Shown: positions 1-10,771 of the stretch, in pieces
How positions within the stretch are numbered: the first letter of the stretch is position 1
Layout of the letters: each line of letters begins with the position of its first letter
Assembly (NCBI RefSeq): GCF_037042905.1
Contig: NC_087247.1
Coordinates: 77,794,420-77,858,419, forward strand
Direction: 5' to 3'
Source: Lytechinus pictus
Lineage: Eukaryota > Echinodermata > Echinoidea > Temnopleuroida > Toxopneustidae
DNA: 64,000 nucleotides
The notes under the pieces: generated by a model
Databases searched by the model: none
What the model was told of the DNA's origin: nothing
What the model saw: only the letters and a program-made list of their open reading frames with translations
Program-made: the position numbers and the translations under genes

Positions 1-482
1 CCTTCCAACAGCTACAGTTGATCTTATCTGACTCATATTCTGAGCTAAAAAAATAGCATAATATTTCACAAAATCTAGACCGTCCACACCATCATCAAAT
101 AGTATTCAGACATGAAGTAATTATAATAATACAAAACCTGTAATGTCCAAATAATTACTGAGGCAAGTACCGCTGACCACATCTAAGTATGAGAGACATT
201 ATTAACTTGACACAAGATTGTATACATGGGACCAGAGTAGTATCTCTATAATACACAGTCCATGTCCAGCCAAAATTCCAATCTATAAAAATCTTCGCAA
301 TCCTCCACAAATGATCCATAAAAAACTTCCCTGTCGAAGCTTTAGCTGATACACTGCAACATATTAAGATAATATTTCCTGTATTTTAGAGAAATAATGC
401 TAAAATGAGAGATTTTAGCATGCAATTCAAAATGACAGTACACTCAACACTGACATCACACTGTAGTGTATTGTGATACTTT
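1..482. other. AT-rich sequence, nothing recognised
   Basis: I see no coding exon, repeat or RNA in this stretch on either strand. Confidence 0.5.
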
Positions 483-981
483 TTAAGGGGAAGTCCTGGG
501 GACCCTGAAGAAAAGTTTGTTGTAAAAGTAGCAGATGAAATAATAAAAGTTATTGGTGAAGGTTTGAGGGAAATCCATTAAAGTCTAAGGAAGTTATTAG
601 AATTTTGAGTTTTGGATTCGTGATGGGTTAAACAAGCAGCTGCCCCATGTAATATAAATAACATAAAGTTTTATTTTTTTATGATCTGTGATGACTTATT
701 TTTGTTTTCTTTTTAGGAACATGTGAAAAATGATTTGTCTATTGATATACCGAATGTACAGTAACAACCTTTTTCAATTTTATGAGAAAATTACATTTCA
801 TTGATTTTTTACCATATGATATGTAGGAAAGCTGCTTGCATATAATGTCACAAATCAAATTATGGAAATTCTATTAACCTCTTTATTCTTTGATGGATTT
901 TTCTCAAATCTATGGCAGTATTTTCTATTATTTTCTTGCTATTTTTATAATAAACTTTTGTCAGGGTGAACTTCCCCTTTA
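483..981. mobile_element. Palindromic MITE-like element (about 0.5 kb)
   Basis: The ends are inverted: TTAAGGGGAAGT at 483-494 and ACTTCCCCTTTA at 970-981. The similarity continues inward: the left arm has AAAGTTTGTTGTAAAAGTAG and the reverse complement of the right arm has AAAGTTTATTATAAAAATAG. The shared blocks TTTGAG..AAATCCAT and CAAGCAGCT follow in the same order. There is no coding capacity. It is a non-autonomous inverted-repeat element; the superfamily is unclear, although a TTAA/TTTA target would fit piggyBac-like elements. Confidence 0.65.
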
Positions 982-2062
982 GCTTTCTTTACGAATGACT
1001 GGAACATGTTCATAAGTCAGCTACATAGGGAAATATCATATAGCACAAGAAAGGGTCACCAGTCGTGTGTTAAGTCATTCGTAACTTACGAACAGCTTTA
1101 TGAAACGGGTCCCCGGTATTGCCTTTCTTTCCCAATATCAATTTTTTTTTTCTTTTGCATTGCAGATGGAAAGAAGCATCACAGTTAAACCAGTCAAGAT
1201 ACAGTGAAAGTTATGCTATTCTCAAGGCAATGTATGAACGTCAGTGATACTTACATTTTATTTTAAATAAGTTTCATCATCCGTCATCAATTTATTTTTA
1301 AATACATGTACCATACACCCCTAATTTGCATATCATTATCATGCAGTTGTGTTTATTATACAGATACCTCTGACTGTCAAAACATGTAGATTTATCTTGA
1401 AGATATTGTTATTATCAATTAGAGGAAATAAAGGGCAATGAATTGTGTTGCTGCAGTATATTAAAGGGCAATTCCATGAAAAGTGTACATCCTCCCCCTA
1501 TATTTTGAGACTTCAAGAACTAATTTTATATCTGTTTTCTAATTCATATAAAAGATTGTAATGCTCTCAATTCATCACGTTTCAAGCAGTTCATGAAGTG
1601 AAGAAAGAAAGAAGATGGGAGTTTGACATACAAAAAGATTGATCATTTTATAGAATAGCCCCAAGATGGAAGTGTAAAAGCCGTTTTACAAAGTATTAGG
1701 ATGTAGTGGATGAAAATGAGATCTCAGGTAGGCAAATCAGTAACTCCGCTGTCAAGTGATAAGGACGTTTCAATCATTTAATGGATTCTGGAGTTTCTAT
1801 TATTAAAACACTTTGGCAGTCACCACTGTCATGAAAGTTCATCATATACATGTAGTGGAGCCTAAAAAAAATTTAGAATTAAAAGAATGAATACAAAATG
1901 TACAGAAAAAACATGAAGTAATTATTTGTGTACCAACAAATGTGTTTTATTTCACAACACATACGCATATATATATACGTCACAAATATCTCTTTCATTT
2001 GATATCCATATATTGTATAATCATTATTATATTGACTAGTTAATTTCGATTGGTTATTATGT
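982..2062. other. Non-coding stretch
   Basis: No exon is recognised. A short inverted pair (ACGAATGAC near 991 and GTCATTCGT near 1074) suggests a small decayed palindromic repeat. The rest is featureless AT-rich DNA. Confidence 0.4.
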
Positions 2063-2576
2063 CACTTGGTTCGGGTTACATTCGTAATTCTGAAGATTCA
2101 TTATTCCGTACGCTATTCTGAAGGTTCGCAATTCTGTAGGCTCGTAATTCCGAAGGTTTGTTTATCCGAAAACGAAATAAGGTTCGTTATTTCAAAGGTT
2201 CACTAGTCCAACAATGCAATGAGGTCCGTTATTCCGGAGGCTCGTTTGTCCGAAAACGAATTAAGGTTCATTAATCTGAAGGGTAGTTAGTCCAAAAAAC
2301 GAAATAATGTTCGTTAATCCGAAGGTTCGTTAGTCCAAAAATGAAATAAGGTTTGTTTTTCAAAAAATGAAGTTAATATATTTTAGTAACAAAAATAGTG
2401 TTGCAATTCAAGAATAGCAACATATTATGCAATTAAATAGTTTCAACGGACGATGATACATGTGTGGTCAAAGCATGTATTGCATCAAGAATTGGTGCGT
2501 GGATCAAACATCTTAATTCTTATACTATCTTGGAGCAATTGCTGCGTGAGCAAATTTATTAAGAATGTTGGGGGCT

Positions 2577-4999
2577 TGTTGCACCCACAAATGTAATAAC
2601 GCCCACAAATGTAATAACACTTTACCCACAAATGTAATAACGCCCACAAATGTAATAACACTTTACCCACAAATGTAATAATTTTTGATCGCCCACAAAT
2701 GTAATAATGACTTTACCCACAAATGTAATAAATTTGAAGGGATTTTTGGACAATCCGTTCTAAACTAAAATCCTATAGTGATGCGTTCATATAGCACAAA
2801 ATTGCAAAGTCTTTTTTCCAGACCCGATTAAATAAAAAATTATAACATAATTTAAAGTCTTTTTTCCAGACCCGGTTGTTTAAAAAATTACAACATAAGT
2901 CCAAAGTCTTTTTTCCAGACCCAGTTATTAAAAAAATTATAATATAAGTCCAAACTAAGATCCCATAATGATATTCCAGTGGAATAAAAATAAAAATCGA
3001 GCTTAGTCTTTTCTCCAAACCCTGTTATTCGAAATTATAAATAACAATACAACAACAACAAAAACAGTATAAAGACCCCACAATCTTATTAATGCTGGAT
3101 AAATTTTTTTTCTTCAAAATAACGCTAACAGTAATAATAAGAACATTCCAAATCTAAGACCAAACAATCCTTCAACCTAAGAACCTGTTTTAAAAAGAGG
3201 TTTAGAGCATTGTCTTTATTCCAGACCTAATCATAAAAAAAATACCAAAAAAAAAATCTTCTAACATAAGTCTTATGTTAGAAGATTTTTTTTTGGTATT
3301 TTAGTTTTTTTTCTTAGACTATATCATATTCTCATTCTTCTGGAATAACACGAGTTTTAAAACATACTCTTTTCTCCAGACCCGGTTATTTAAAAAAATG
3401 AATTAAAAAAACTTCAACAGTTCAAATCTAAGACCAATCTTCAAAAGTTACACCCTTACTGGGTGTAACTGGGTGTAACTGGGTGTAAAAATATGTATTT
3501 ACCCCGCATCCAGTTTTTTTTATAAATAATACTAAGACCCCTACAAAACATTGTAATAATGCATGGGTAAAGCAAACATCCTTTCTCCAGACTTGGTTAT
3601 TATTTGAAAAAAAAGATAGTTTTTACAAATATTCTAAAACGAATACCCAATAATCTAATTACCGTGGAATAACATGAAGATCGATTGTAGACTTTCCTCC
3701 AGACACAGTTATTTCAAGAATAAAAAAGCAATAAAACCCAACCCCAACAACGAATCTAAAAACCAACAATCATCCAAATTAAGACCACATGTTTAGAGCG
3801 ATGTCTTTATTCCAGACCCAGTCATTTAAAAAATAATTCAAACAGTCTTAAAAACACAAGACTTTGTCATATTCTTATTCCTGTGGAATAACACGAGTAT
3901 TATGCTTAGTCTTTCGTCTAGACCCGGTTATTTAAAAAATAAAGAAATATTGAAAAAAAAAATAAGACCAAATTTCAAAATTAAGCCCAGTTAAAATGCT
4001 TGGGTTTAGAGTGTTGTCTGTACTCCACACCCAGTTCTCTGAAAAATACAAATTAAGCGAAACTTTAATCTTAAAACTTAATCCCAGCATCTTCTAAACT
4101 ATTAAAACCCTGTGATAACGCATACCACGAAAACGACAAAATTAATCATCGGCGTAAATGTTCATATCTGAATGATACGCACCTTAAAACCCAAGTTAAC
4201 AATAACAACGTTATTCTACATCAATGATATTGTGGGGTCTTTGTTGATATAGTTTGTTTGTTTTTATTGTTTCTTATAATTTCCTATTTTGAAATAACTG
4301 AGTCTGGAGCAAAGACTACACCAAAGGTCTTTGTTTTGTTGTTTTAGTTTGGACTTATATTATAATTTTCGAAGCAACCGGATCTGGAAAAAAGACTTTG
4401 AACTTATATTATAATTTTTGAAACAACCGGGTCTGGAAACAAAGACTGTGAACTTACAGTATAATTTTTGAAACAACTGGGTCTGGAAAAAAGACTTTGA
4501 ACTTATATTATAATTTTTGAAACAACCGGGTCTGGAAAAAGACTTTGGACTTATATTATAATTTTTGAAACAACCGGGTCTGGAAAAAAGACTTTGAACT
4601 TATATCATAATTTATGAAACAACCGGGTCTGGAAAAAAAGACTTTGAACTTATATTATAATTATTGAAACAACCGGGTCTGGAAGAAAAGACTTTGGATT
4701 ATATTATACTTTCTTTATTAACCGGGTCTGGAAAAAAAAAAGACTTTGCACTTTTGTGCTTTATGAACGTATTACTATAGGATTTCAGTTTAGAACGGAT
4801 TCGCCAAAAATCCCTTCAAGTTAACTTTATTACATTTGTGGGTAAAGTCATTATTACATTTGTGGGCGATCAAAATTATTACATTTGTGGGTAAAGTGTT
4901 ATTACATTTGTGGGCGTTATTACATTTGTGGGTAAAGTGTTATTACATTTGTGGGCGTTATTACATTTGTGGGCGATTATTACATTTGTGGGTGTAACA
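2577..4999. mobile_element. Foldback element nested inside the 2063-7284 element
   Basis: The ends are TGTTGCACCCACAAATG at 2577 and the inverse CATTTGTGGGTGTAACA ending at 4999. The outer part of each arm is a tandem array of CCCACAAATGTAATAA with spacers such as CACTTTA (2584-2730 left; inverse at 4828-4994 right). Inside that lie about 50-bp repeats containing CCAGACCCGGTTGTTT (left) or AAACAACCGGGTCTGG (right, about seven copies, 4370-4735). A GGGCT direct repeat abuts both ends and may be the target-site duplication. It has no coding capacity. The right arm is more regular than the left, so repeat number has changed since insertion. Confidence 0.75.
3241..3300. repeat. Perfect hairpin with about 30-nt arms
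   Basis: AATACC, an A run and ATCTTCTAACATAAG are followed by a single T and then the exact inverse CTTATGTTAGAAGAT, a T run and GGTATT. The two homopolymer runs differ by one base. It lies in the left-central part of the nested foldback element. A perfect, almost loopless palindrome is normally unstable, so it is either recent or a structural part of the element. Confidence 0.85.
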
Positions 5000-5104
5000 G
5001 GGCTGTGTGTTGGTCACATGTGAATAACCAATAGATAAGGGGATTATTTTTTAGGGAAAGGGTGTCATTTTTAACAACTTCTCCTGGTGATTAAAAAAAT
5101 TGAG

Positions 5105-6420
5105 GTGACAGCCCGCAAGACCGAATGCCTGCGAGACCGACCTTTTTCCTTCCTTCATCGGGTGCTGCGGTCAAGTGGTTTAAGGCGCCTCGTTGCAGCG
5201 GCGTAATAGGTGCCTGTTATCTAAGGGGGAGGGGGCAGAGCCAAACATTTCCCAGCAATTCCGTCTAGAATTAGTGGCATAACTAGGATTTCAGTTTAAG
5301 GGGCAGTAATGAGCACGGGAAGCGCGTTCCGGGGTTGGGGGTGCAGGGATGGGAGTGTACCCCTCCCCCGCGAGAAGCGCGGAAGGTCTGACGTTCCTTT
5401 GAAATGTTCCTGCTCTCGCTCATCTTGATACGTCCTCTGCCTGTTATCGGAAGTGGGGGCAGAGCAAAATTTTCCCGTTAACTAAGTCTAATATTAGTGG
5501 CGAAGCTAGGATTTAATTCAAAGGGGCGGTAGTAAGCACGCAAAGCGTGTGAAACACTTACTGATCGCGCAAAACGCGTTCCTGGGGGGATGCATGGAGG
5601 GAGAAGCTGTGACGATTCCGTGAACTTTTTCTTGTCTGCTCGCGCTCGTCTTACGTTATCCTATACCTATTTTCTCGCTCACATTTCCCCCTTCTTTTTT
5701 TTCTTTTTTCTTTCCTTTTTTTTTCGCGTGCTCACCACCGCCCCCTAAAATGAAATCCTAGCAATGCCTCTGATTCTAAATTTAGTTACCGGGAATTATT
5801 TGACTCCCCCCACCCGATAACAGGCATAGAATGTAAGATGAGGGGGAGCAGACAAGAAATGATTCAAAGAAAACGTCACAGCTTCCGTGCTTTGCGCAGG
5901 AGGGCGAAAACTCCCCCTTATAGGGAGCACCTTTGGCATGCTCAGTATTAAGTGTTTCGCCATTTCGCGTGCTCACTACCGCCCCCTAAACCCTCAAATG
6001 AAATCCTTCTGGACTTAGTTACCGAGAAATATTTTGGCTCTACCCACCCCCACCACCCACCCACACCACCCCCCCCCCCCCCCCCCGAAAACAGGCAGAG
6101 GATGTATTCGGATGAGCAGGAGCAGACAAGGAATGATTTGCCAAAACGTCTTCCACGCTTCTCGTGGAGGACTCTCCCCCTCCCTGCAACCCCCCCAAGG
6201 GAGTGCGCTTCCTGTGCTCACTACCGACCTTAAACTGAAATCCTAGCTATGTCACTAATTCTCGACGAAGTTTCCAGGAAATATGTGGCTCTGCCCCCTC
6301 CCTCCTCTGATAACAGGTATACGTTGCTGCAATGAGGCGCCTTAAACCACTCGGCACCTGATGAAGGGAAAAACAAACAAACAGTCGGTCTCGTGGGCCT
6401 TCGGTCAAGCAGTCGGACCC
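5105..6420. mobile_element. Second nested palindromic element (about 1.3 kb)
   Basis: The left end has CGCAAGACCGAATGCC, GCGAGACCGACC and TTCATCGGGTGCTGC, then GTGGTTTAAGGCGCC. The right end has GGCGCCTTAAACCACT, CACCTGATGAAGGG, GTCGGTCTCGTGGGCC and TTCGGTCAAG in inverse order. Each arm contains direct sub-repeats including 'ACTAGGATTTCAGTTTAAGGG' type blocks (about 5280 and 5510) and their inverses ('GAAATCCTAG' near 5755 and 6238). Mononucleotide C runs near 6065-6085 create spurious proline-rich frames. It is non-coding. Confidence 0.65.
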
Positions 6421-7447
6421 CGGAATATCATAATAATTAACAGCTCACGCTTCATGCCTGCATTATTTAATTGGCTAAATATGTATCCTATTCATAAGTC
6501 ACTAAATATCGTCCTTAACATGTTCCGTTTCTGGTCAGTATATTCAAAATTTCAGCCCGTGCTTTGCGCTCGCGTTAATTAGTTGGATATACATCTTTTA
6601 TTTGATCACAGAACTTCTTGGAATGTTTAATTATCATTTCTTATTGAAATTTCCAAAAGTTTGAGCTTGTGGTTTCATCTCGCGAGGATGCCCTTTTAAC
6701 AGTATAGGGCCCAATTAGCCCCATAATTCACCAAGCGAGTTTTAGAACTTCAGATTTGAAATTATTCTAACCGCGCAAAAAAATCCTAAATATGTATCTT
6801 ATGATAATCAGAAATGACTTCATTTTGACATATAAGTGCCCTTTTTTGTCTTTGGTCCCCAAATGAAAATGCATTCCGACGTGCCCCTGCCTTCCCATCC
6901 TCATAACAAGTGAACAGCAACGGTGTTTCTACCCCCCCCCCCCCCATCCACCACGCTTGTCCTTCTGGTTTTTCCGGCATCGCCACAGATTATTTAATTT
7001 AACGAACCTTATTTCAGTTTTGGATTAATGAACCTTCGGAATAACAAGCCTTGTTTGATTTATAGACTAATAAACCTTCTGAATATTGAACCCTATTTTG
7101 TTTTCGGATTAATGAACACTCGGAATAATGCCACAAATGTTCAGATTAACAAACCGTTTTTCGTTTTCGGATTAACGAAAATCGAGGTATAGGCAATTTA
7201 CATGTTTCAGAATTATGAACATTCGGAATAACGAACCTTCGGAATTACGAACTTTCAGAATTACGAAGTGTAACCACTTGGTTCAATCAGTTTCTCAAGT
7301 TCAAAATAAACCTGCCAATTTTGACTTTCTCTTTTAAATCTAAACTCCAGCTCTGGTAATATAAAAAAAAACTGCCTCAAAATGATCTGCAAATATTGAT
7401 TAATATACAATTAAGAATTAGTATGTGCATCACCTGAGTTGGTGACA

Positions 7448-8089
7448 GACATTTGCTCCAACAACAATTCTCGCTACCCCAAATAGCGATTTCGCCGAGA
7501 TCCGGGAAAAAATCCCTGTATTGCGCATTGCATTATGGGATAGCTTTTCGGTATTACAATTTCCTGATCGGAAGTCCAATGCACTGTTTTGCCATTCAGA
7601 TCAACAGTGCCGTCATGCACAACAACACAACGTGGCTTTCGGTCGGAAAGTTCGTGATCACAACCTTCTGTTTCACATTTTCACGTGAAATATATTTTTT
7701 ATTTATAATTCAAATGGAATCAAAACTGACCAAATTAGATAAAAAGTATTATAATCTGTACATATTACGCTGATTGGCATCGATTTCAGCGTGGTGGACT
7801 CAGTATCGCGAACCTCGCGCGAGCATGACTCTGAACCGGAAGTGGTGATGACGACCCGACGGAGTGAAAATTATCTCGTCTCGCGCATTATGAGATGTTT
7901 GTTCCTATTTGGGGTAGCGAGAATTGATCCGGGCTTTGTTTTGTCTAAGATTTGGAGTTGAAATAGGGTGTTTTATCAGCTTTAGGGTTAGGTTTAGGAT
8001 AGGGTGTAGTTTGAAATCCAGGGTTGAAGTTGGTCATTTCATTAGTGCATGGAATTTACAGTGGAGCAATTGTCGCTGGAGCAAATGTC
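7448..8089. mobile_element. Palindromic element interrupted by another element
   Basis: The left end GACATTTGCTCCAACAACAA is the inverse of the right end TTGTCGCTGGAGCAAATGTC with two mismatches. A second inverted-repeat element (7465-7926) sits next to the left end. It is non-coding. Confidence 0.55.
7465..7926. mobile_element. MITE with a 22-bp perfect terminal inverted repeat
   Basis: The left end at 7465 begins CAATTCTCGCTACCCCAAAT. The right end ATTTGGGGTAGCGAGAATTG ends at 7926. They are exact inverses over 22 bp. The interior is 420 bp without coding features and is CpG-richer than its surroundings (about 7790-7890). Confidence 0.75.
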
Positions 8090-8706
8090 ATGGTACTACC
8101 CGAGTCTACTGCCTAAGAGTCACATGGTGTGCACACTAAAACAATTTTTGTAAAGAGAAGAGTGCAAAAAGTTTAGCATTTTCAGCACCTGGTCAGTAGC
8201 ATATGTAATAGGTAGCATGGTCAAACAGCAAAATCCAATACAGCTTGAATTTCTTGTGCACTGTAATATTGGGAATACAGGTACAGAGTTTGTAATATAC
8301 TTGGATGCCCGTTATAAATGAAATAATACTTGCCTCAAGAACACTTGCTTGATCGAATTGGATTTCAATGATTTGTGGTGAAGTGTTTATGCAGGTTTCT
8401 ATCATGTGAGTTCTGAATTTTAAAATGGTTCTGTCTTAGTGGCCTGTGAAGTTCAAATGAATAATTACCATACTCTGTAATGCATTGATTTGCCCCCTAA
8501 TGTAGTGATACTGGCAAAGTGGGTTGAATACTGCTATGAATGAATAGCTACTGTATGATGGCTGCAAATGACAATGAAATACACTTTGAACATAATAACT
8601 AGATAGCTATGGAAATGTGGTTATATTTCAGGGTATTGTGCGTTTGATAGGTGCAATCAAAATGAATGGCTCACCAAAACTTTTCAGAGAATCCAAACTT
8701 TAACTA
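8090..8706. other. Non-coding stretch
   Basis: No exon, RNA or clear repeat is recognised here. Confidence 0.4.
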
Positions 8707-8708
8707 TA

Positions 8709-10460
8709 CAGTGCGTCCCAAAAAAAACTATACACTTTTGAAATGGCTGCCAAATAAAAAATTTACCACTTTGGGGAAAAAGACTTACATATATATGGAA
8801 AGCCAATAAAGTCAATTTTCAAATAACACCAAAAAGTTGGAAAACTATTCATGCTTGAGCGAGCACTGCCCACTGAAACAAAGGGTATGAAAATTAGGGT
8901 GGGCTGGAATTAGCCTTCCAATTTATGTAAGTTTTTGAGGGGCAAATCCTTTCGAACTTGCAAAGTTAAGGGCGATGTGATAAATTAATGATCAACCATG
9001 ACCAGTTTTGGTTACTTAAGCAAGTTTTATAAATTATTAAATTGAACTTTAATGCATGAGTGAACACAAATTACACTTTTTGGGCAGCATTTCAACTTTA
9101 TCATGTGGATCTCAGCAATGTGTTCATGGGAGTCGGGGGAATAGGGGGTGAGATAGGACTTAAGTGAGAGAAGTAGGTTGATGGAATAAGGGTCAACAGA
9201 ACATTCAGCCCCCGCCCCCTCCCTTTTTCCCGCCCTCCCCTCCTGTTGAGAGATTGATGGCTATTGTCATGTACGCGTGAAGTCCAGAGCAGAATGTTGA
9301 TTTAATGATTAATTCTGAATTGGGACATCAACTTTTTCCTATCAATCATTCAATCAACAATTTATCAGTAAATCAACTTATTCAATGTGCAATGTGATCA
9401 ATCAAACATTCATTTTTTTTCAATAAATTATTTCATTAATCATCATAATCATTAAATTTCTTAATCATTGAAAAAAAAAATGACCATCAGCCACCGGTCA
9501 CTTGGCAGTTAAGTTTTGAATAGGCTACAATGCAGGAAGTGAGACAGAGAGAGAGAGGGGGGGGGGGGGCTGGGAAATGGAGGTGGAGAGGGGAGGGTAC
9601 ATATGACTTTTAATTTGTAAAAGGAAAAAAAAGAAGAGGAATGCCCTTTTAACCAAGTCTTAGCATATCTCGCCCTCTTGCTTGTAACGGGTACCATCAC
9701 ATTACTCTGACTCTCACGAACACACCTCTGAGGTTCACAAGATGAATATGCTACAATAAATTTACAATTCCTGTTCACTCATGCATTAAATTTCAATTTA
9801 GTAACTCATGAAATTTGCCTAAGAAACCAAAACTTATCTCACTCATTAATTTAGCTTAACAAGTTCCAAAGGACTAACCACTCAAACAAACTGTAAGGCT
9901 AATTCCTGCCCAGCCTAGCTGAGCTTAGTCTCTCAGGAGGAGAGAAGCGGAGAGGGGGGGGGGTTGAGATTGAGAGAGGGGTTGCTAAATGTTCTGTTGA
10001 CCTTTATCCCATCAACGTACTTCACCTACCTAAGTCATATTACCCCCTCTTCTCCTGACTGTCGTGAACACATTGTTGAGATCCACATGATAAGACAAAA
10101 TGCTGCACCCAATTCATGATCACTCATGCATTAAATTTCAATTTAATAACGCATTAAATTTTCACAAACAACAAACTGATCACAACTGATCTTTAATTCA
10201 CCAAATAACCATCAACTTTGCAAGTACCAAACAAAAAACCTGAAAGAAATTGGAAGGCTAATTCCAGCCCACCCTAATTTTCATACCCTTTGTTTCAGTG
10301 GGCAGTGCTCGCTCAAGCATGAATAGATTTCCAACTTTTTGGTGTCATTTGAAAGTTGACTTTATAGGCTTTCCATATCTATAAGTCTTTTCCCCCAAAG
10401 TGGTACATTTTTTATTTGGCAGCCATTTCATAAGTGTATAGTTTTTTTGGGGACGCACTG
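8709..10460. mobile_element. 1.75-kb palindromic element with TA target duplication (Tc1/mariner-like ends)
   Basis: The ends are CAGTGCGTCCCAAAAAAAAC at 8709 and the inverse GTTTTTTTGGGGACGCACTG ending at 10460, each bordered by TA. The arms are several hundred bp: the left blocks GGGTGGGCTGGAATTAGCCT and CATGCTTGAGCGAGCACTGC recur inverted in the right arm (10262-10320). TA duplication and a CAGTG start suit the Tc1/mariner superfamily, but no transposase is present. A second element with the same terminal 12 bp lies at 60484-61302. Confidence 0.75.
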
Positions 10461-10481
10461 TAGTATCCCTAAATTAGACCT

Positions 10482-10695
10482 GTGTGTTGGCTCAGTTGGT
10501 AGAGCGTCCGTCTCACAACCGGGAGGTCGGGGGTTCAAACCCCGGCCACATCAGACCAAAAGTCGTTAAAAGATGGGAGTTGCTGCTACCCTGTTTGGCG
10601 TTCAATGATTAAAGGGATAGAGCCTCGTCGATCTGGCGCTGCACAGCGGCTGCCGGGCCCACAATCAATTGGGCAAAGCAAATTTTCAAAGTATT
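10482..10695 (+). mobile_element. tRNA-derived SINE
   Basis: A tRNA-like head carries an A-box-like TGGCTCAGTTGG (10488-10499) and a B box GGTTCAAACCC (10532-10542). A non-tRNA body follows (GATGGGAGTTGCTGCTACC, CTGGCGCTGCACAGCGGC). The acceptor-stem halves do not pair well and the body is directly attached, so I call this a SINE and not a tRNA gene. RNA polymerase III transcription from the internal promoter would be the expected mode. Confidence 0.8.
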
Positions 10696-10771
10696 TCATT
10701 TCATGTCTATTTTGAACAATAAAATATGGATTTTCATCGTTTTTAATTTTCATTTCATCATTTCAAAATAG

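Larger units (their letters stand above)
2063..7284. mobile_element. Large foldback (TU-like) transposon, outer element, with flanking direct repeats
   Basis: The arms are made of short degenerate repeats of the type TTCGTAATTCCGAAGG: 2075-2370 in one orientation and 6998-7274 in the other. The outermost bases are GTTACATTCGTAATTCTGAA on the left and the matching inverse ending CGAAGTGTAAC at 7274. The 10-bp sequence CACTTGGTTC occurs just outside both ends (2063-2072 and 7275-7284), as expected of a target-site duplication. The interior contains two further inverted-repeat elements (2577-4999 and 5105-6420). It has no transposase-like frame, so it should depend on a partner elsewhere. Long arms of short tandem repeats are the hallmark of foldback elements, described in sea urchins as TU elements. 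Confidence 0.75.

Noticed and set aside
2577-2730. CRISPR-like short repeats
   Set aside because: The CCCACAAATGTAATAA units are nearly contiguous, have no unique spacers, occur inverted at the other end of the element, and the DNA is eukaryotic.
5952-6246. Proline/histidine-rich open frames on both strands
   Set aside because: They are produced by a C run and CCACCC repeats within a palindromic element.
10482-10553. Functional tRNA gene
   Set aside because: A and B boxes are present but the acceptor stem does not pair properly and the sequence continues into a SINE body.
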